From Platycnemis pennipes (taxonomy: Eukaryota > Arthropoda > Insecta > Odonata > Platycnemididae), in the NCBI GenBank assembly GCA_933228895.1, contig OW121852.1, forward strand, positions 106,103,544 through 106,167,543: a stretch of 64,000 bases of DNA. The letters run 5' to 3'. Under the pieces are notes generated by a model. That model saw only the letters and a list, made by a program, of their open reading frames with translations, did no database searches and was not told the DNA's origin. Positions 11,599 to 23,449 of the stretch are shown in pieces. Made by a program: the position numbers and the translations under genes. The first letter of the stretch is position 1. The number at the start of each line of letters is the position of its first letter.

Positions 11599-12127
11599 TA
11601 TTTCGAGCAAATTTTCACTACCCGGCAATGCGAAGGACATCGGTTGAATTTTATAAGATAATTTCGTGCTATGTAACCCGTGGAAAAGCTGTCCCACCGC
11701 TTAAACTTAATTTGTAGAGTTTTGTCAAAGTCTAATAAAATAATAAAATGTCATTGAACTAATTATTGTTTAACTAGTACTGTGGGTTTGCATCAAAACA
11801 ACTCATTAAAACAAAACTTACTACTGCATACTAGAATCATGGACACCAGAGATGGAGTACAAATGGAATGAAGAAACAGTGAACTACCAAAAGCCCCACT
11901 TGAGTTCGCCCTGCAGTCGTAATTTTACTCGCATCAAAAACATACGACAGCTAGATTACAGTATACACATCACTAAGGCAACGGAAAGTAAGAATAAAGC
12001 AGATATGGGCAATCCACATAATCACTTTCACCATATCAGTTGCAGTGCAGTATGAAAAACGACTTTCTTCTCACATCTTACCGTTTCACGCGAGGAATGC
12101 CTCTTCGCAGTCTGGTGACTGTGGTCT

Positions 12128-12597
12128 ATGAGTACTGGTGTTATGGATGGTTATGTATTTATAAAGGATTGTACTGTGTTAAAAGCAAACAAGGCTGGTG
12201 CTGTGAATGTGTGGACTGCTGATACCATTGGTACTCTCTTTGGTTTCAAGTTTTCATTTTCCTTAAGTAATGATCATAACGGTCAAGGTTCTTATTGGGT
12301 TACTATTGCTTTTGCAAAAATACCTGGAAATGTCACAATGGAAGTTGGTGGTTTAGAAAGTTTTCCACCTTCCGATGTCTTGTGCTTTAAAACCCTTCAA
12401 ATGAATAATTATCAATCATATGCTAAGGAACATTGAACTACTGTGTCCTCAAACGTGTTAACAACTAAGAGGTTTATGAAGTTTAAACCAGAAGACAGTT
12501 AGTTATCTATTGTAAAAGTAATATTCCTTCAGCGAATTCTAGCGCTGCAATTGGTGTCTTTGGTGATGTACAGTTTTATGTTAAAGGATAATAAATA
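12128..12597 (+). pseudogene. Possible endogenous viral capsid-like fragment
   Basis: A 102-residue frame (12128-12436) stands out because its codons are T-rich and it lacks resemblance to the transposons around it. The protein is rich in beta-strand-like, glycine- and aromatic-containing segments (for example YWVTIAFAKIPGNV). The frame stops at 12434-12436, but coding-like sequence continues downstream in two further frames to a double stop at about 12590-12595, with a final strand-like segment ending FYVKG. At least one nonsense change and one frameshift therefore separate it from an intact gene. The texture suggests the shell domain of a small RNA-virus coat protein integrated into the genome. 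This is inference from composition and pattern only; no family was firmly recognised. An unrelated decayed host gene is the alternative. Confidence 0.3.
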
Positions 12598-12609
12598 TCT
12601 ATTATATCT

Positions 12610-13347
12610 TTTTTCGGCTCCTTAATTGTTGCGCTCAGCGCCATCTTGGAATTCCCCCCCCCAGTTTTATCTCACTCGCTCTATCTAATTGTAAGTAATA
12701 TTGGGATTCGCAGTTAAAATTGCGCCGTGCAGAGCGACAAATTTCATGAAAAACAAACCATATCCAAGGAAAACGGTTCGAAAAATGCGCCTCGTTCCAC
12801 TGCCACGCATTCATTGAAGCAATCACTCCGATGACGCTGCTTCAACTTATTTTTCAATTGACTGCATAGCGAGGAAGGGTCTTAGGGTAGCAAAGATGAA
12901 ATTATTTGCAGTTTGGCAGGAGAGAATATAAACTTCCAGGCAAACTTTTAGGACCTTCATGAGATTGCTTATTTTTCCGCAGTCTACTACTCAATTTCCC
13001 CATCGATGCTTTCACCTCCTCACTCAATTCCGATTCGTGACACCCCATCTGATGAAGGGGATAAAAAATGCAAAGATGCCGGAAACTTTGGTGGAAGAGC
13101 CAAAGGACTCAGGCGACGGGACAAAGGAAATGAAAGGGATCGATAGTGAGGATCGTAATTTAAGCTCGTCCACGTCCTAGGCAGGAATATGTACGGAGAA
13201 AATTCAAACACCCCTCGAAAAGGATAATGGGTACGGGGGCCGGATGTTTCGAGGGACACCCCGCATTACCCTTTCACCGACTTCGAGGCAAGGGCTTACA
13301 CCTTGCCAATTTTCCCGGACTTCGACCCCGAGAGACGTTCTCCTCAA
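12610..13347. other. Unassigned region
   Basis: A short C run is present at about 12654-12662. Overlapping frames on both strands near 12959-13259 show no recognisable domains and look like chance frames in more GC-rich sequence. Confidence 0.4.
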
Positions 13348-13425
13348 CTAAATCTATATAATACCCTGCAAGGCATAAATGTGTATTGCGAGGAGTAGAC
13401 CTTCACCAAACACGCACTAACAATC
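13348..13425 (-). mobile_element. LINE-B 3'-tail fragment, minus strand
   Basis: ATACCCTGCAAGGC followed by GACCTTCACCAAACACGCAC is the complement of the LINE-B 3' end as seen at 15848, 42090 and 45361. Only the untranslated tail is present. Confidence 0.55.
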
Positions 13426-13682
13426 GTTCACAAGAGGATACTACGTAGTACCAAGGCACTAGAGGTAATTTTAGGTAATGTTTACTAGAGGTAATAATTT
13501 TACCTCGGTAAAAATTATCATGCGAATTAAGGATCCTGGGCCTCGATCATGGATCTTCATAAGCCGTGCGCTAGCGTTATCGTTATTTTGTTATTTAACT
13601 TATGTCAGAGAGAACGTGATCTCAGTTCTTCATTTTTCTCACAGTACTTCAATTCCCTTATCACAATCAGAGGAGTGAATTT

Positions 13683-13768
13683 TATAGATGGTAGCGTAGT
13701 CGTCTGGCAGTAGCCCGGAAATCCAAAGGTCCGTGGTTCGATTCCCGGTCCAGGTGAATTTTTTTCGT
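13683..13768 (+). mobile_element. tRNA-like SINE head
   Basis: GATGGTAGCGTAGTCGTCTGG resembles an A box and GTGGTTCGATTCCC a B box at tRNA-like distance. It is followed at once by an 18-base C run and then by a PLE-like terminal motif. Lack of acceptor-stem pairing argues against a functional tRNA gene. Confidence 0.5.
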
Positions 13769-13786
13769 CCCCCCCCCCCCCCCCCC
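13769..13786 (+). repeat. Homopolymer (C)18
   Basis: Eighteen consecutive C residues lie between the tRNA-like head and the hammerhead-like motif. The length is likely to vary between individuals or reads. Confidence 0.95.
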
Positions 13787-13829
13787 ACCAGTGCACTATG
13801 CTAAAAATCCAATGCTAAAAAATTTTAGT

Positions 13830-13915
13830 CCCTGATGATGACACGTGAGAGTTGAGACCGGTTGGTTACTAAAAAACGTGTGGAAAATTACAAAGTTGAT
13901 TTTTACTTTCATTCT
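13830..13915 (+). ncRNA. Hammerhead-like PLE tail (degenerate)
   Basis: CTGATGA at 13832-13838 is a canonical core segment, but the second core segment reads GAGAC (13854-13858) instead of GAAAC. The following CGTGTGGAAAATTACAAAGT segment parallels the GTCTGTGAAAATTTACA string after the motif in the 26-27 kb PLE. The substitution would be expected to disable cleavage. Confidence 0.4.
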
Positions 13916-13939
13916 TAAGGTAGAAGGTATCCGATCTTT

Positions 13940-15847
13940 CTTTTGGTTATTTCCTCAACTGTTGATGAGCATGTGTATATTTTATTGAATATATTCACAG
14001 TTTCATTCATTGATTTTCTTGCGGCTACCATTTTGAAACAATCAGCACCAAACGTACGCAGCAGATGTCTTGAATAAGATTAATAAAACCGAATAGAAGT
14101 TTTCATTCACGAATCGATCAAGATATACCTAATGTCGGAAGTGGAGTTATCCTCTATGGCCAAGAGTATATAACTGACCTAAACAGTATTTCCGGTTAAC
14201 TGGATAACGTGAGCGTCTATCAAAAACTTTAAATTATATAGAAGACGAAGAATACCGAAATGTGGTATCTTTTATGGCCACAGGGAAGAGGAAAGGGAAA
14301 ATTACCAAGAAAATGTCATGAACGAGGGAAGAAATAAGTAAAGTAGAATCATCGATGAAGACCAAAAATGTACCAGAATAATAGATACTCATGCATAAGT
14401 TTCCACTCAATTTCATTCATCTTCTCGCTTCTTCCCTACGCCGTTACTCTCTTCTAATCATTGAATTTCATACTACTCTTCATAATCAACATGTCATTCT
14501 CAAATTGAGTACTTAGGTAGCATTGTAACATCTAGTGCTTGTATGTAATGTATGTTTGGCGGTAAATAACTCACCGTCACGCACTGCCGAGGTGACTGAC
14601 ATGGCATTAAGTAGATATGGTTAGATATTTCGTCGCAAATGTTAAGCCACATCGTCAGTCTTTTCGTTTGGATGTTCGAGTATCTTCATCCACATCTTAT
14701 TGCACCACGAAAAGCACCGCAAAAGTGCGTGGCTGATGTTGAATCTCTACACAAGGCGTGCACTATATTTGATTAAACATCTCACCCTTAGAAAACCACA
14801 CCATATGCTAAATCCTGTAAGAGAGCATAGAGACTTCACGTTTAGTTTAGCGTCCTAGTTCAAACTGACATCATATGAGAGAGACTCTGAAGAGTTCATA
14901 TTTTAAATAATGTATCAGGAGATGAATTCAAAAAATGCATTCATGTCTGGTACATAAGTTCAAGCATATGAATAAAAAAGGCTAAAATATATATTATCTA
15001 TCCCAACTAATTATCTTCCAAGTGACTTCTATCTAATAAATCATTCCTTCCTTTTCACCGCGGTATATATTAGAAACCTGCTGCCTCACTGGCTATCGCT
15101 TTGATTTCGTCTTAATTGAGTTTTATCTGTCATAATATACTATGGTTTTTGTATATTTTTAACGCTTTCAGTAAATTTTTCTCTTAGGGAGGAAAGGCAC
15201 CTTTGCCAGTGTGCCAGCATAACGCCATTAGAGTAATTATTAACACCTTTTTTCCCGTAAACTTTCAGAGAGTACATTTCAAGCTGCGTTTGTCACTTAT
15301 CTTTTGGTTTCAGAATTAATGGTTAAGGCTTTGAGTAATGGAGCAAGGCATAAAAGATATAATTGACAGAATTCAGATTAAAGCTGATATAACTTACTCT
15401 ATAAGTTGAGAAGCTCACTAGTTGGTCAATTATTTAATTTATTCAAGGGCGTTGAGCTAATCACTTGACATGCTCCACTTAGGGCCATCGAGAAATCACA
15501 GACTCTCAGCAGAAACTCACTGCTAGGACTTCAAGTGGAACGTCCAGGACACTTAACACGGATTGGGGTGTAAACCACTTGAGCTATTGACCAAGCACTC
15601 TAGCTTTTGAGAAAACAACGAGGCAGACTCAATCGCTGCAAAAGCAGGCAGCACACCAAATGGGGTATTTATATCGACGTCACTGAACCGTCTCCTACGA
15701 ATGTTGGCATGTTAATTACCAATCCTTCGTCCTCCTAATACTTATAAGCGGCCTTCGTGAGGGAGGAGATTGAAACTGAATAAACCCTCCTATCTCCTGA
15801 CACCTCTACAATAATAAGAAAATTATAACATTTACAATTTATAATTC
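13940..15847. other. Unassigned AT-rich DNA
   Basis: No gene is supported. The segment 15420-15600 contains GTTGGTCAAT and, near its other end, ATTGACCAAGC, and its complement has an AGCTCAAGTGG string like a pol III A box. It might therefore be a diverged SINE, but I could not confirm this. Confidence 0.35.
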
Positions 15848-15945
15848 ATCAACACCTACGCAATATGCTGCAAGCCACCGCGAGGGTATTTGGCAGGGGG
15901 TGAAGTTCACCAAACATGTACCATTGACTTTCACTTAGGCTACTA
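15848..15945 (-). mobile_element. LINE-B 3'-tail fragment, minus strand
   Basis: ATGCTGCAAGCCACCGCGAG, then TGGCAGGGGGTGAAGTTCAC, is the complement of the LINE-B terminal block. A CATCAACACCTACGCAAT string at the left corresponds to the ATGTAG-type terminus. There is no coding part. Confidence 0.65.
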
Positions 15946-16550
15946 CATGGAAACACGTTATATAATAGGGTCACATGCATCTATATCGTTAATGTCTACA
16001 TAGCAATAGACAACTCAGAGTAGTTGAAGATAATAGTCGCTAAATGGTGGTGAAGACAATATTTATAAAAACTAGTCGCTAAAAGTGCTTCATGCTAACC
16101 ATTCTTTTCTTTTCCAATATAAGTAGTAATGTCATTTCAAGTTATCGCTATCACGATGCAAGTATTATAGATGATTAACACCGCCTTCAGCTGTTAACGG
16201 GAAAATGAATACGTTATGCATTGCTGTTCGGTAACGGAGGATCACAGGATATGCGTCTCTCAAGTATACGAATAGCATGTATTCTAAACACTTATTTTCC
16301 TTGACCATGCTTCAGAAATGCACATCGAGTCTCTATTTCCAATTTCATACGTCTTCATTTAAGCCTAGTAATAAATTGAGCTAAAGCCGTTTAAATGCAA
16401 TTCTCACGAATGAAATTGGGTCAAATTATAAGTATAAAATGTACATTGAAAACCCGATAATACATTCTTTGTGAAAGCGTAAAATGAAGACAAATAATGA
16501 TTTTCACTGTAACACTTAAAATAAGAAGTAAAATGAGGAGCTATCATATA
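15946..16550. other. Unassigned AT-rich spacer
   Basis: No recognised feature. Confidence 0.35.
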
Positions 16551-17186
16551 AGATATTGGTGTGCAGCAAGAAAAAAGAGGCCAAAACCAATGTCAAACTA
16601 GGAAAACAAAAACTTGAAAAGGTGAAAGAGTTCTGTTACCTAAGAAAGAAATATTTAGTAGAATAGCCCAGTCAAAGAGAGCATTCTATCAAAAGAAGGA
16701 TCTACTTACAGCTGGAAATAAAAGCGTAGAAGTAAGGAAGCAGTTTATCAGAACATACATCTGGAGCATGTTTCTTTACGGCAGCGAGGCATGTACGATG
16801 AAAGCAGCGGAGAAGAAAAGGGTGGAAGCATTCGAAATGTGGTGCTACAGGAGAATGCTGAAGATTAAATGGATCGACCGAGTAAGTAACGAGGAAGTCC
16901 TACGAAGAGTAGGAGAAAAGAGAAGTCTGCTGAAAACTCTAAAAAGAAGAAGAGACAACTTAATTGGCCATATCTTGAGACATGATGGCCTGATGAAGAC
17001 TATCGTCGAGGGAATGGTGAACGGGAAGATTGGAAAAGGCAGGCCTAGTATGAGATACATGGAACAGGTTGTGAAGGATGTAAAAGAGAAGAATTACGTC
17101 ACAATGAAAAGGTTGGTCAATTGAAGAATCGAGTGGAAATCTGCATAAAACCAATCCTAGGATTGTTGACCAATGATGATGATGAT
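16551..17186 (+). mobile_element. LINE-A copy 5
   Basis: Starts at AGATATTGGTGTGCAGCA and ends in (GAT)n at 17174-17186. Relative to copy 1 it lacks about 30 bases around YLGSR/NDGRSKK near 16640, which breaks the upstream frame. The 118-residue C-terminal frame (16768-17124) is intact from the MFLYGSEA block through RRMLKIKWIDRV and HDGLMKTIVEG to a natural stop. RT motifs are missing because of 5' truncation. Confidence 0.88.
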
Positions 17187-18269
17187 CATAGATGAACACG
17201 AATTGCACAGGAAATGTAGAAAGTTGGGAAGAGTGAGTTGGAAGATTAAGTTCGAATAAAGGTGGTGTTGAGGAGGTCACGCAAGAGAGGGACTCATACG
17301 TACCGAATTAGAAAAAGAGAGAATATCTGGATTGGACGTTCCCTGAGAGTAAAAATTGTTTGCTAGCGAGTGGAATATAAGGAATGGTGAAAAGAAATGA
17401 GGAACGGGGAATGAACAGAACTGTCAAACAACCATAATAGACGGAAGTATCAGGCTATGAAGTGACTGGCTGTGAGAAGAGTTGAATTTAGGAACAGCCC
17501 TTGAGAAAACAAAAACTAAAGCGGCAATGGTGATGATACAATATATATTTATAACTATTTTTTTCATTTTTTCAGTTGATCGATTTAACATCACCTATTA
17601 ATTGTTCAAAGCATAGCACGGACTTTCACCAGAGAACAGTCAGTCATGGCGGTAGCAGAGACTACTAGCCGGGAGGGTAGTAGGTTAGAAATCGACTATT
17701 TATGCCATTTCCAAAAGAAAATTTTCCAAGCTTTGAGACCTTTAATATTTAATTATTAATACATGTTTACCAGACCTTAAGGAAACGCATAAGTTAAGAC
17801 GATGAAAATTCCCTTTGCGTTGAAATTAAAACTATGAACCTGTCACGTCATCAACACGACTACTGCAGTCCCGCCTTTTCTAGTCTTTTTCAAATGAACT
17901 TAAAAATTAACATTAAATTTAGTTGCAATCTAAGACTTTTTATCCAAATTATTTGCGCAACATAAATAAATCTATGAAATGGGGTACAAATTGCAATACA
18001 TTTATTCTATTTTTTATGAACAAAACCACACTATTCGACTCTGCAAATGCCTTCCATAATTACTAATACATGGAGAAAGCATCAAAAAATAAAAAAAATG
18101 ATTCTAGATAAATACGCAAATGAAAAAGCGGGAATGCCTAATTTCACCGGTAACATAGCGGTTAGGTTAGATGCAGAAATAGGTGTAAGGTCTGTAGTCG
18201 ACATGGAAAAAAACATTCGCCAGGCATCACTTGGAGATCAGTTAAACCACACTCGTGTAAAGTAAAAGA
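17187..18269. other. Unassigned DNA with a small orphan frame
   Basis: A 72-residue frame at 18047-18265 precedes LINE-A copy 6. I do not recognise it, and it could be chance or decayed upstream LINE sequence. The rest is AT-rich without structure. Confidence 0.35.
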
Positions 18270-18821
18270 AAAAGTGCTATTTTCAACTCGGAAAGAAAAA
18301 ATCTAGAAGAGTTGGGTGAGTATTGCTATCTGGGAGGCCAAGTAACCTGTAGAAGACGAAGTAAAAAGAGCATTGTCAGTATGACAGCCCCGGCGAAAAG
18401 GCATTGTGCCAAAGATTAACTTGCACCTGGAAACGAAACGTTGGAAGTTAGGCACTACCTCGTAATAATCTACAACTAGAGCATTATTCTTTATGGCAGT
18501 GGGACATGAATCATATCAGCGGCAGAAAAGTCATACCTGGAAGCATTCCCAATGTGGTGTAGCGAAGAATGAAGAAGATAAATTGGATAGACCGAGTAAC
18601 TAACAAATAAGTCCTAAGAAGAGTGGAAGAAAAGAGAATCTGCTGAAAATTTTAAATTGAAGATGGAAAAAATAAATCGGTCATATCTTGAGACATTATG
18701 GTGAAGGAAATTGTAGGTGGAAAAGTAAATGGGAAGAATAGACCAGGATTGCCTCGTGTTAGATACAGGGAGAGAATGATAAGAAAGAGAAGATCTACAT
18801 TAATGTGAAGAGGTTAGCTGA
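18270..18821 (+). mobile_element. LINE-A copy 6, diverged
   Basis: Sequence equivalent to EYCYLGGQVT...RRSKK begins near 18310, and the C-terminal block continues to GAAGAGGTTAGCTGATA at 18805-18821. Many substitutions and indels destroy the frame. The (GAT)n tail is missing, so its 3' end has been lost. It is an older copy than the others. Confidence 0.7.
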
Positions 18822-18889
18822 TATCGATTCGATTAATCGATTGAATACTTGCATCGAACGTCAATTGTCATTTCTACAACATAATGTCA

Positions 18890-20022
18890 ATTCCTGGTGC
18901 AACGAGAGGGTATTAGAATAACATATTAAGAAATTCTCGGTCATGCAATTTTGGCGAAAGATATCACATCAAACCTTTTCATATAAGTTGGCGGAGTAAA
19001 TTTGAAGTAGCGAGCGATGTTAAATACTTAGGAGTATCGCAAAATTTGGATTTTTCGCGGCGAAAGCATAGAAAATATATGCAAAACTGCGTTGAATTAA
19101 CTAAGATTCATTAAAAAATAATAGGAAAGTGTTGAAAAAGTTAAATAAATAAGTTATTTCGCCTTAGTTAGCTCTCACCACGAGTATGAATCTCGCATTT
19201 GGGATACCGTAAGTAATGACTTTATTCAGAAACTCGATAAAATACAAATGGAGACACCTCGTTTTGTTAAGAAAGCGTATGAACTTACAGAAAATATCAC
19301 ACTGCTCATAAAGAGACTTGGATTTGAAGCTCTGAAAACTCGCAGACTACGCGCCAGCCTTAGGCCGCTCGAAAAACTCAAACAGGTTGAATTCGAGGAT
19401 GATACGTCAGGTGTACTTTTCCCCTAACACTGCAGTTAGTTAGTTATTCACGGTATGCGACTGACAGCAATAGATATAGGATAGGTGGGCAATTGAATAA
19501 TGGTAGGAACATTTCAGGCAATGGAGGAAGGGTTGAGAGAATCCCTGCGCCGGCATTGGCCTACTCTTAACGAAATGCAGCAAGGAGACCATGCATTACG
19601 TCCCATCCGACGGACAGAGTACTGAAACTGAAATGTCCTCCACTAGACACTCAATTAGGGACCGGTTTGCCACTGAAAAGTCCGCCACTGCCTGGAATCG
19701 AACCCGGGTCCCCGGGATGGGAGACCAGTACTTTAGCCACCACACCAACCCGATCCCCCAACACTAAATCGGAAGCTCAGATAGAAAAAAATAATTACAA
19801 AATTAGAAAGGCTGCCGAAAGAATCGATACACGAATCCCTTTTCCCCGCGAAAATAATTCAGTGATCATAACTCAAATACGTCAGGATAAATATTCGTAC
19901 TTATCCCGCATCCTATCTTCTGACCCTTGTATCCTTTCCCATTAACCCAATGACAGGTGATCTAACACCCCCTGCCACAATCACCTGCGGCGACTTTCAG
20001 GGTATTGTAATAATAATAATAA
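18890..20022 (+). mobile_element. LINE-B remnant interrupted by SINE-T
   Basis: A palm-end segment with YLGVSQNLDF-like coding lies near 19030. The RT C-terminal landmark follows (HEYESRIWDT, then KTRRLRASLRPLEKL) to about 19425. The 3' untranslated block CCCCTGCCACAATCACCTGC, with AGGGTATTGTAATAATAATAA, is at 19966-20022. Between them a SINE-T copy is inserted (19432-19759). The element has stops and frameshifts and lacks its 5' part. The (TAA)n terminus at 20008-20022 differs from the ATGTAG-type terminus of other copies. Confidence 0.65.
19432..19759 (-). mobile_element. SINE-T copy 2 inserted into LINE-B
   Basis: The head lies at the right: on the plus strand GAATCGAACCCGGGTCCC is the complement of the B-box region, and GCCACCACACCAACCCGATC is the complement of the A-box region. 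AACACT at 19426-19431 and again at 19760-19765 is a plausible short target duplication. The insertion splits the coding end of LINE-B from its 3' tail, so SINE-T was active after this LINE-B copy integrated. Confidence 0.78.
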
Positions 20023-21032
20023 AAGGTCTTTATTGGGGCGAGATTGAGACAAAACTGTCCCTTCTGCCATCTAACCCCTCATCAAAATAAATATATACAA
20101 GAAATAGTGGTCAATCCTTAAAACAATTACAATCTGAGGTTAAAAAAAAATAATAAGTAAAGAATACACTTATAGGAATTAAATAATGATAAATTAACAC
20201 AAAATAAATATACATACACAATATATCAATATTACATATCTAATAGTGTGTGAGAGAATTTACAATGTGGGAAAAACGTGAGGATTATTATGCTTACATC
20301 CTTTACGCAAAAACCCACTGCAGGAAAACACCCACACAAGAAGGGGGGTGTGAAAAACCTGCGAAATCCTACTGACAGTAGAGCTAGTGTTTAAGAATTA
20401 GATATAGATGAAACCAATCTTAGGATTCATGAGTGGTGATGACACAGTTTCTCCAACATTTTTTTAATTTTATTTAATGCTATCTTGTTATATTGTATTA
20501 TCTAATATAAATGCTTGCTATTCTGCATATTAATTTATATATTTCTTATTAATTATTTATATTTCCTTGTTATTTTATGCTTTATTTTCAAGTCATTTAT
20601 CTCATTATTTATGCTGCCTTTCTTTAATTTATTTTTCCTTAGAGTGTTTTCTTTAATTTTATAGAGTGGTTTTGATTGTAATGGTTATGTAATTATTGGT
20701 TCGACCAATTAATGTTTTAATCAATAAACCTTAGCCAATTAATGATTATGTACTCATTACCTTCGTATTTATTATTTACTGTAAATTTATATGTGTTATA
20801 TTGCTCCATTATGCAATTGTACGGCTGTTGCCTCGACTACATTCATTTTATCTCTTTTTTTTTCTTTTTGGCATGTAATAATTTTTTTCGATTTTCCAGG
20901 GGGCCTATAGTCCCAGAACAATAAAGAACCTTCTCAAATTCAATTTCAACGGGGACAATTTTACGATTACCTCGTATATCAATTTTTTTCAACTTCCATG
21001 GCACTGCTCTGTTCGCATAAGAATGGTAGACA
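20023..21032. other. AT-rich spacer with possible LINE-A tail scrap
   Basis: At 20408-20443, AAACCAATCTTAGGATTC then GTGGTGATGAC resembles the last 35 bases of LINE-A. The stretch 20455-20740 is strongly AT-rich. Nothing else is recognised. Confidence 0.4.
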
Positions 21033-21568
21033 AATGAGGGCGTTTACTTGGAACCGAAATCGCAATTTTGTACACGAAATCGTTAGATGGAAACGAAGAA
21101 TGAATTTTGGTGAAAAAATTAATCTTCGTACCCGATTCATTCACTCATAATTCAAAAATTAAAATAAGCAAAAGGTGACGCCCACCGAAAAAGCTGCTTT
21201 AATACCATTGACGTCATTTTCCTCCCGTCCTTGACTGCTCATATGGGAAGGGAAGGGAGTGGAGGGGGGTTCTCGGAAGGTCGGCTCGCACAGATCCTAT
21301 CGCAACCTCTCCCATTGGCAGAGTCAGCTGTGTCCCCCCATTGTGATAAGGCGAAGTAGCTTCGCGGGCTCAGTTGTGATTGGTCGAAGTCGATATACGT
21401 CAGAGGTTGCACCAAACCCACTTTTCCGAAAGGGTTAAAAACATCAGTTTTTCGCCGCCTATAACTCGAGAAATAATTGACGGACCAAAAAGCGGAAAAA
21501 TACGGGTCTATTTATTTTACAAACTCTATCACATTCGGCAATTAAAAAATATGGTAAACGACCCCATT
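21033..21568 (+). mobile_element. Family-M element, copy 2
   Basis: This copy is complete from AATGAGGGCGTTTAC to GTAAACGACCCCATT and is colinear with copy 1 throughout. One terminal base differs from the other left ends (GAGGG for GGGGG). The short frames on both strands reflect the shared MITE sequence, not genes. Confidence 0.8.
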
Positions 21569-23165
21569 TCATTACCAAAAGGTTGGAACGATAATATTCC
21601 TTCCCTCATTTCAGAGTTCGACCTCGCCAACGACCAGTCGTGGAACCAAGATGAACGCTTGATGTGCTGGTCCTCTGAATATCTGAATGCAAGAGAGGAC
21701 TGAATGAGAGAGTGGTCAGCTATGGGTAGGGTCAGAGGGGTTGGCAAGGGCCCTGGGGGTGTCGAGGGCCGTCCCAGTAAACGGTCCCCTGCCGCAGTTA
21801 TCACGGATGAATCTCGAGGACCACGAAATGAATGAATGGGGTGCGGGAGGAGCAGGAAATAGGGTCAGAGGAGTGGACGAGCCTAAATCTGCATAAAAGC
21901 ATGCGACCAGACACGAGAGTGCGATTGGAACGGGCCGCGGGGGACAGAGGAAGAAAAAATATGGAGAGGTCATACGAGTAATCTCAATGCACTCCGGGGA
22001 CCGATTCACGGACCTTCTGGCCCTTAGCAGATTGAAAATAAGGTCGAATTACCACAAATTTATAATAGTACCTATATCATATAATTAATTTCTGCTGGAA
22101 CGCATGACGTTAGTTTGACGCTGGTGCCTGTGTTTAATGCGAAGCAGCTGGATTCCTTCTATTGAAAAGTCGTAAATTATTGGTAATACTCGTGCAGGAT
22201 ACATTGTATAGTGTATACTTATCAAATATTGACCAAAAGCTGAGAATTTTCTAGGCTTCCAATATCCGGTTGAATCGTTCGATTGAAATGTTTTCCACGT
22301 GAGTGGTTAAGGGTTAAGTTAAGCTAACACTGTAACGGATAATAGTATTTACTGACATAGGATTGTTCACAAGTTAATATGACACGCTTGGTGCAGTCAC
22401 CCAACACCACACGCCGTAGTTATCGCTGACAGAGTACTTCGTAGATGAAGACGACGCAGAAAACAGGTAACGTCTCGTCTGTCGGCTGAACTAAGTATCA
22501 AAAAAGTGATATATCATACTTACTTATACAATTTCGAAAGATCAAAGGACAACAAAAATATAACCAACATAACGAGAGGATAGTCCATTGACTTAAAAAA
22601 AAAACATCGCCATTTGACTCAATGGTGTGCGAAGCCGTCAACCACCAGTTAGTGGTAAATTCGACGCAAGGCGTGCCAGGTTAAATTAGCAATACAGAAA
22701 ACGGCGACGCTACTACATGTATATCTAAGTATCATTCTTCTTTATGTCCGCATGAAATATATCCATCGTCATAGAAACAACTTTGATAAACTAACTTCAA
22801 TAAGTGTGCGAAAAATCGTGAAATCATCGAGTCCTTATAGAAAATTGACGAAATATGCCGCTCACTGAAATTAAATTAGTAGCATTTTATATTTAAAATT
22901 TCAGGCATGACTTTTTGGAACTTCCAAACGGAAACATAATCATATCCTTATACGTTCAATACATTATTTTTGCTGACCACGGTTTCAACCAGGGAGATTA
23001 TCCCTGGTTTCGAATATCAATGCTATTATCATAAAATTGATAATGACACTGTCAGAAAAAATAACGCATGGAACGAATAGATTACCTTTCTATTGGCTTA
23101 TACCTCTCTTAGTTGAATTAATTAGTGCGTGCACGGACTTAATTATATAATTTATTCCGTTACAT
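21569..23165. other. Unassigned region
   Basis: 21700-22010 is comparatively G-rich, with overlapping antisense frames that show no domain. A hairpin AACCAGGGA/TCCCTGGTT lies near 22987-23009. No gene is supported. Confidence 0.4.
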
Positions 23166-23248
23166 TTAAAATTCATTACTGGTGATGGTTAACCCAGGCC
23201 ACGAACCCTTGCGGTAGCTCGTAGGATATTATGCAGATATAAAGACGT
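23166..23248 (+). mobile_element. LINE-B 3'-tail fragment, plus strand
   Basis: CCAGGCCACGAACCCTTGCG, then TAGGATATTATGCAGATA, matches the LINE-B 3' terminus seen at 42110-42165, diverged. Only the tail remains. Confidence 0.5.
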
Positions 23249-23449
23249 TTTAAGTATACTGCAGACTCATACGAGATGGGAAAGCGAGTAAAAAAAAATT
23301 GAAAAACCCCAAAATGTCCGACACTATTAAGCAGCCACACGACACGACGCACCCTGAAGTATCTGCGTTTCTAACTACGATCAAGTCACAACCAAAGTTT
23401 TCACGAAAGCGTCTCCCCGACTTGAATATCTTCATTCTTTGGTTGGCAG

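Noticed and set aside
13683..13768. Functional tRNA gene
   Set aside because: A and B boxes are visible, but a paired acceptor stem and a convincing anticodon arm are not; SINE head preferred.
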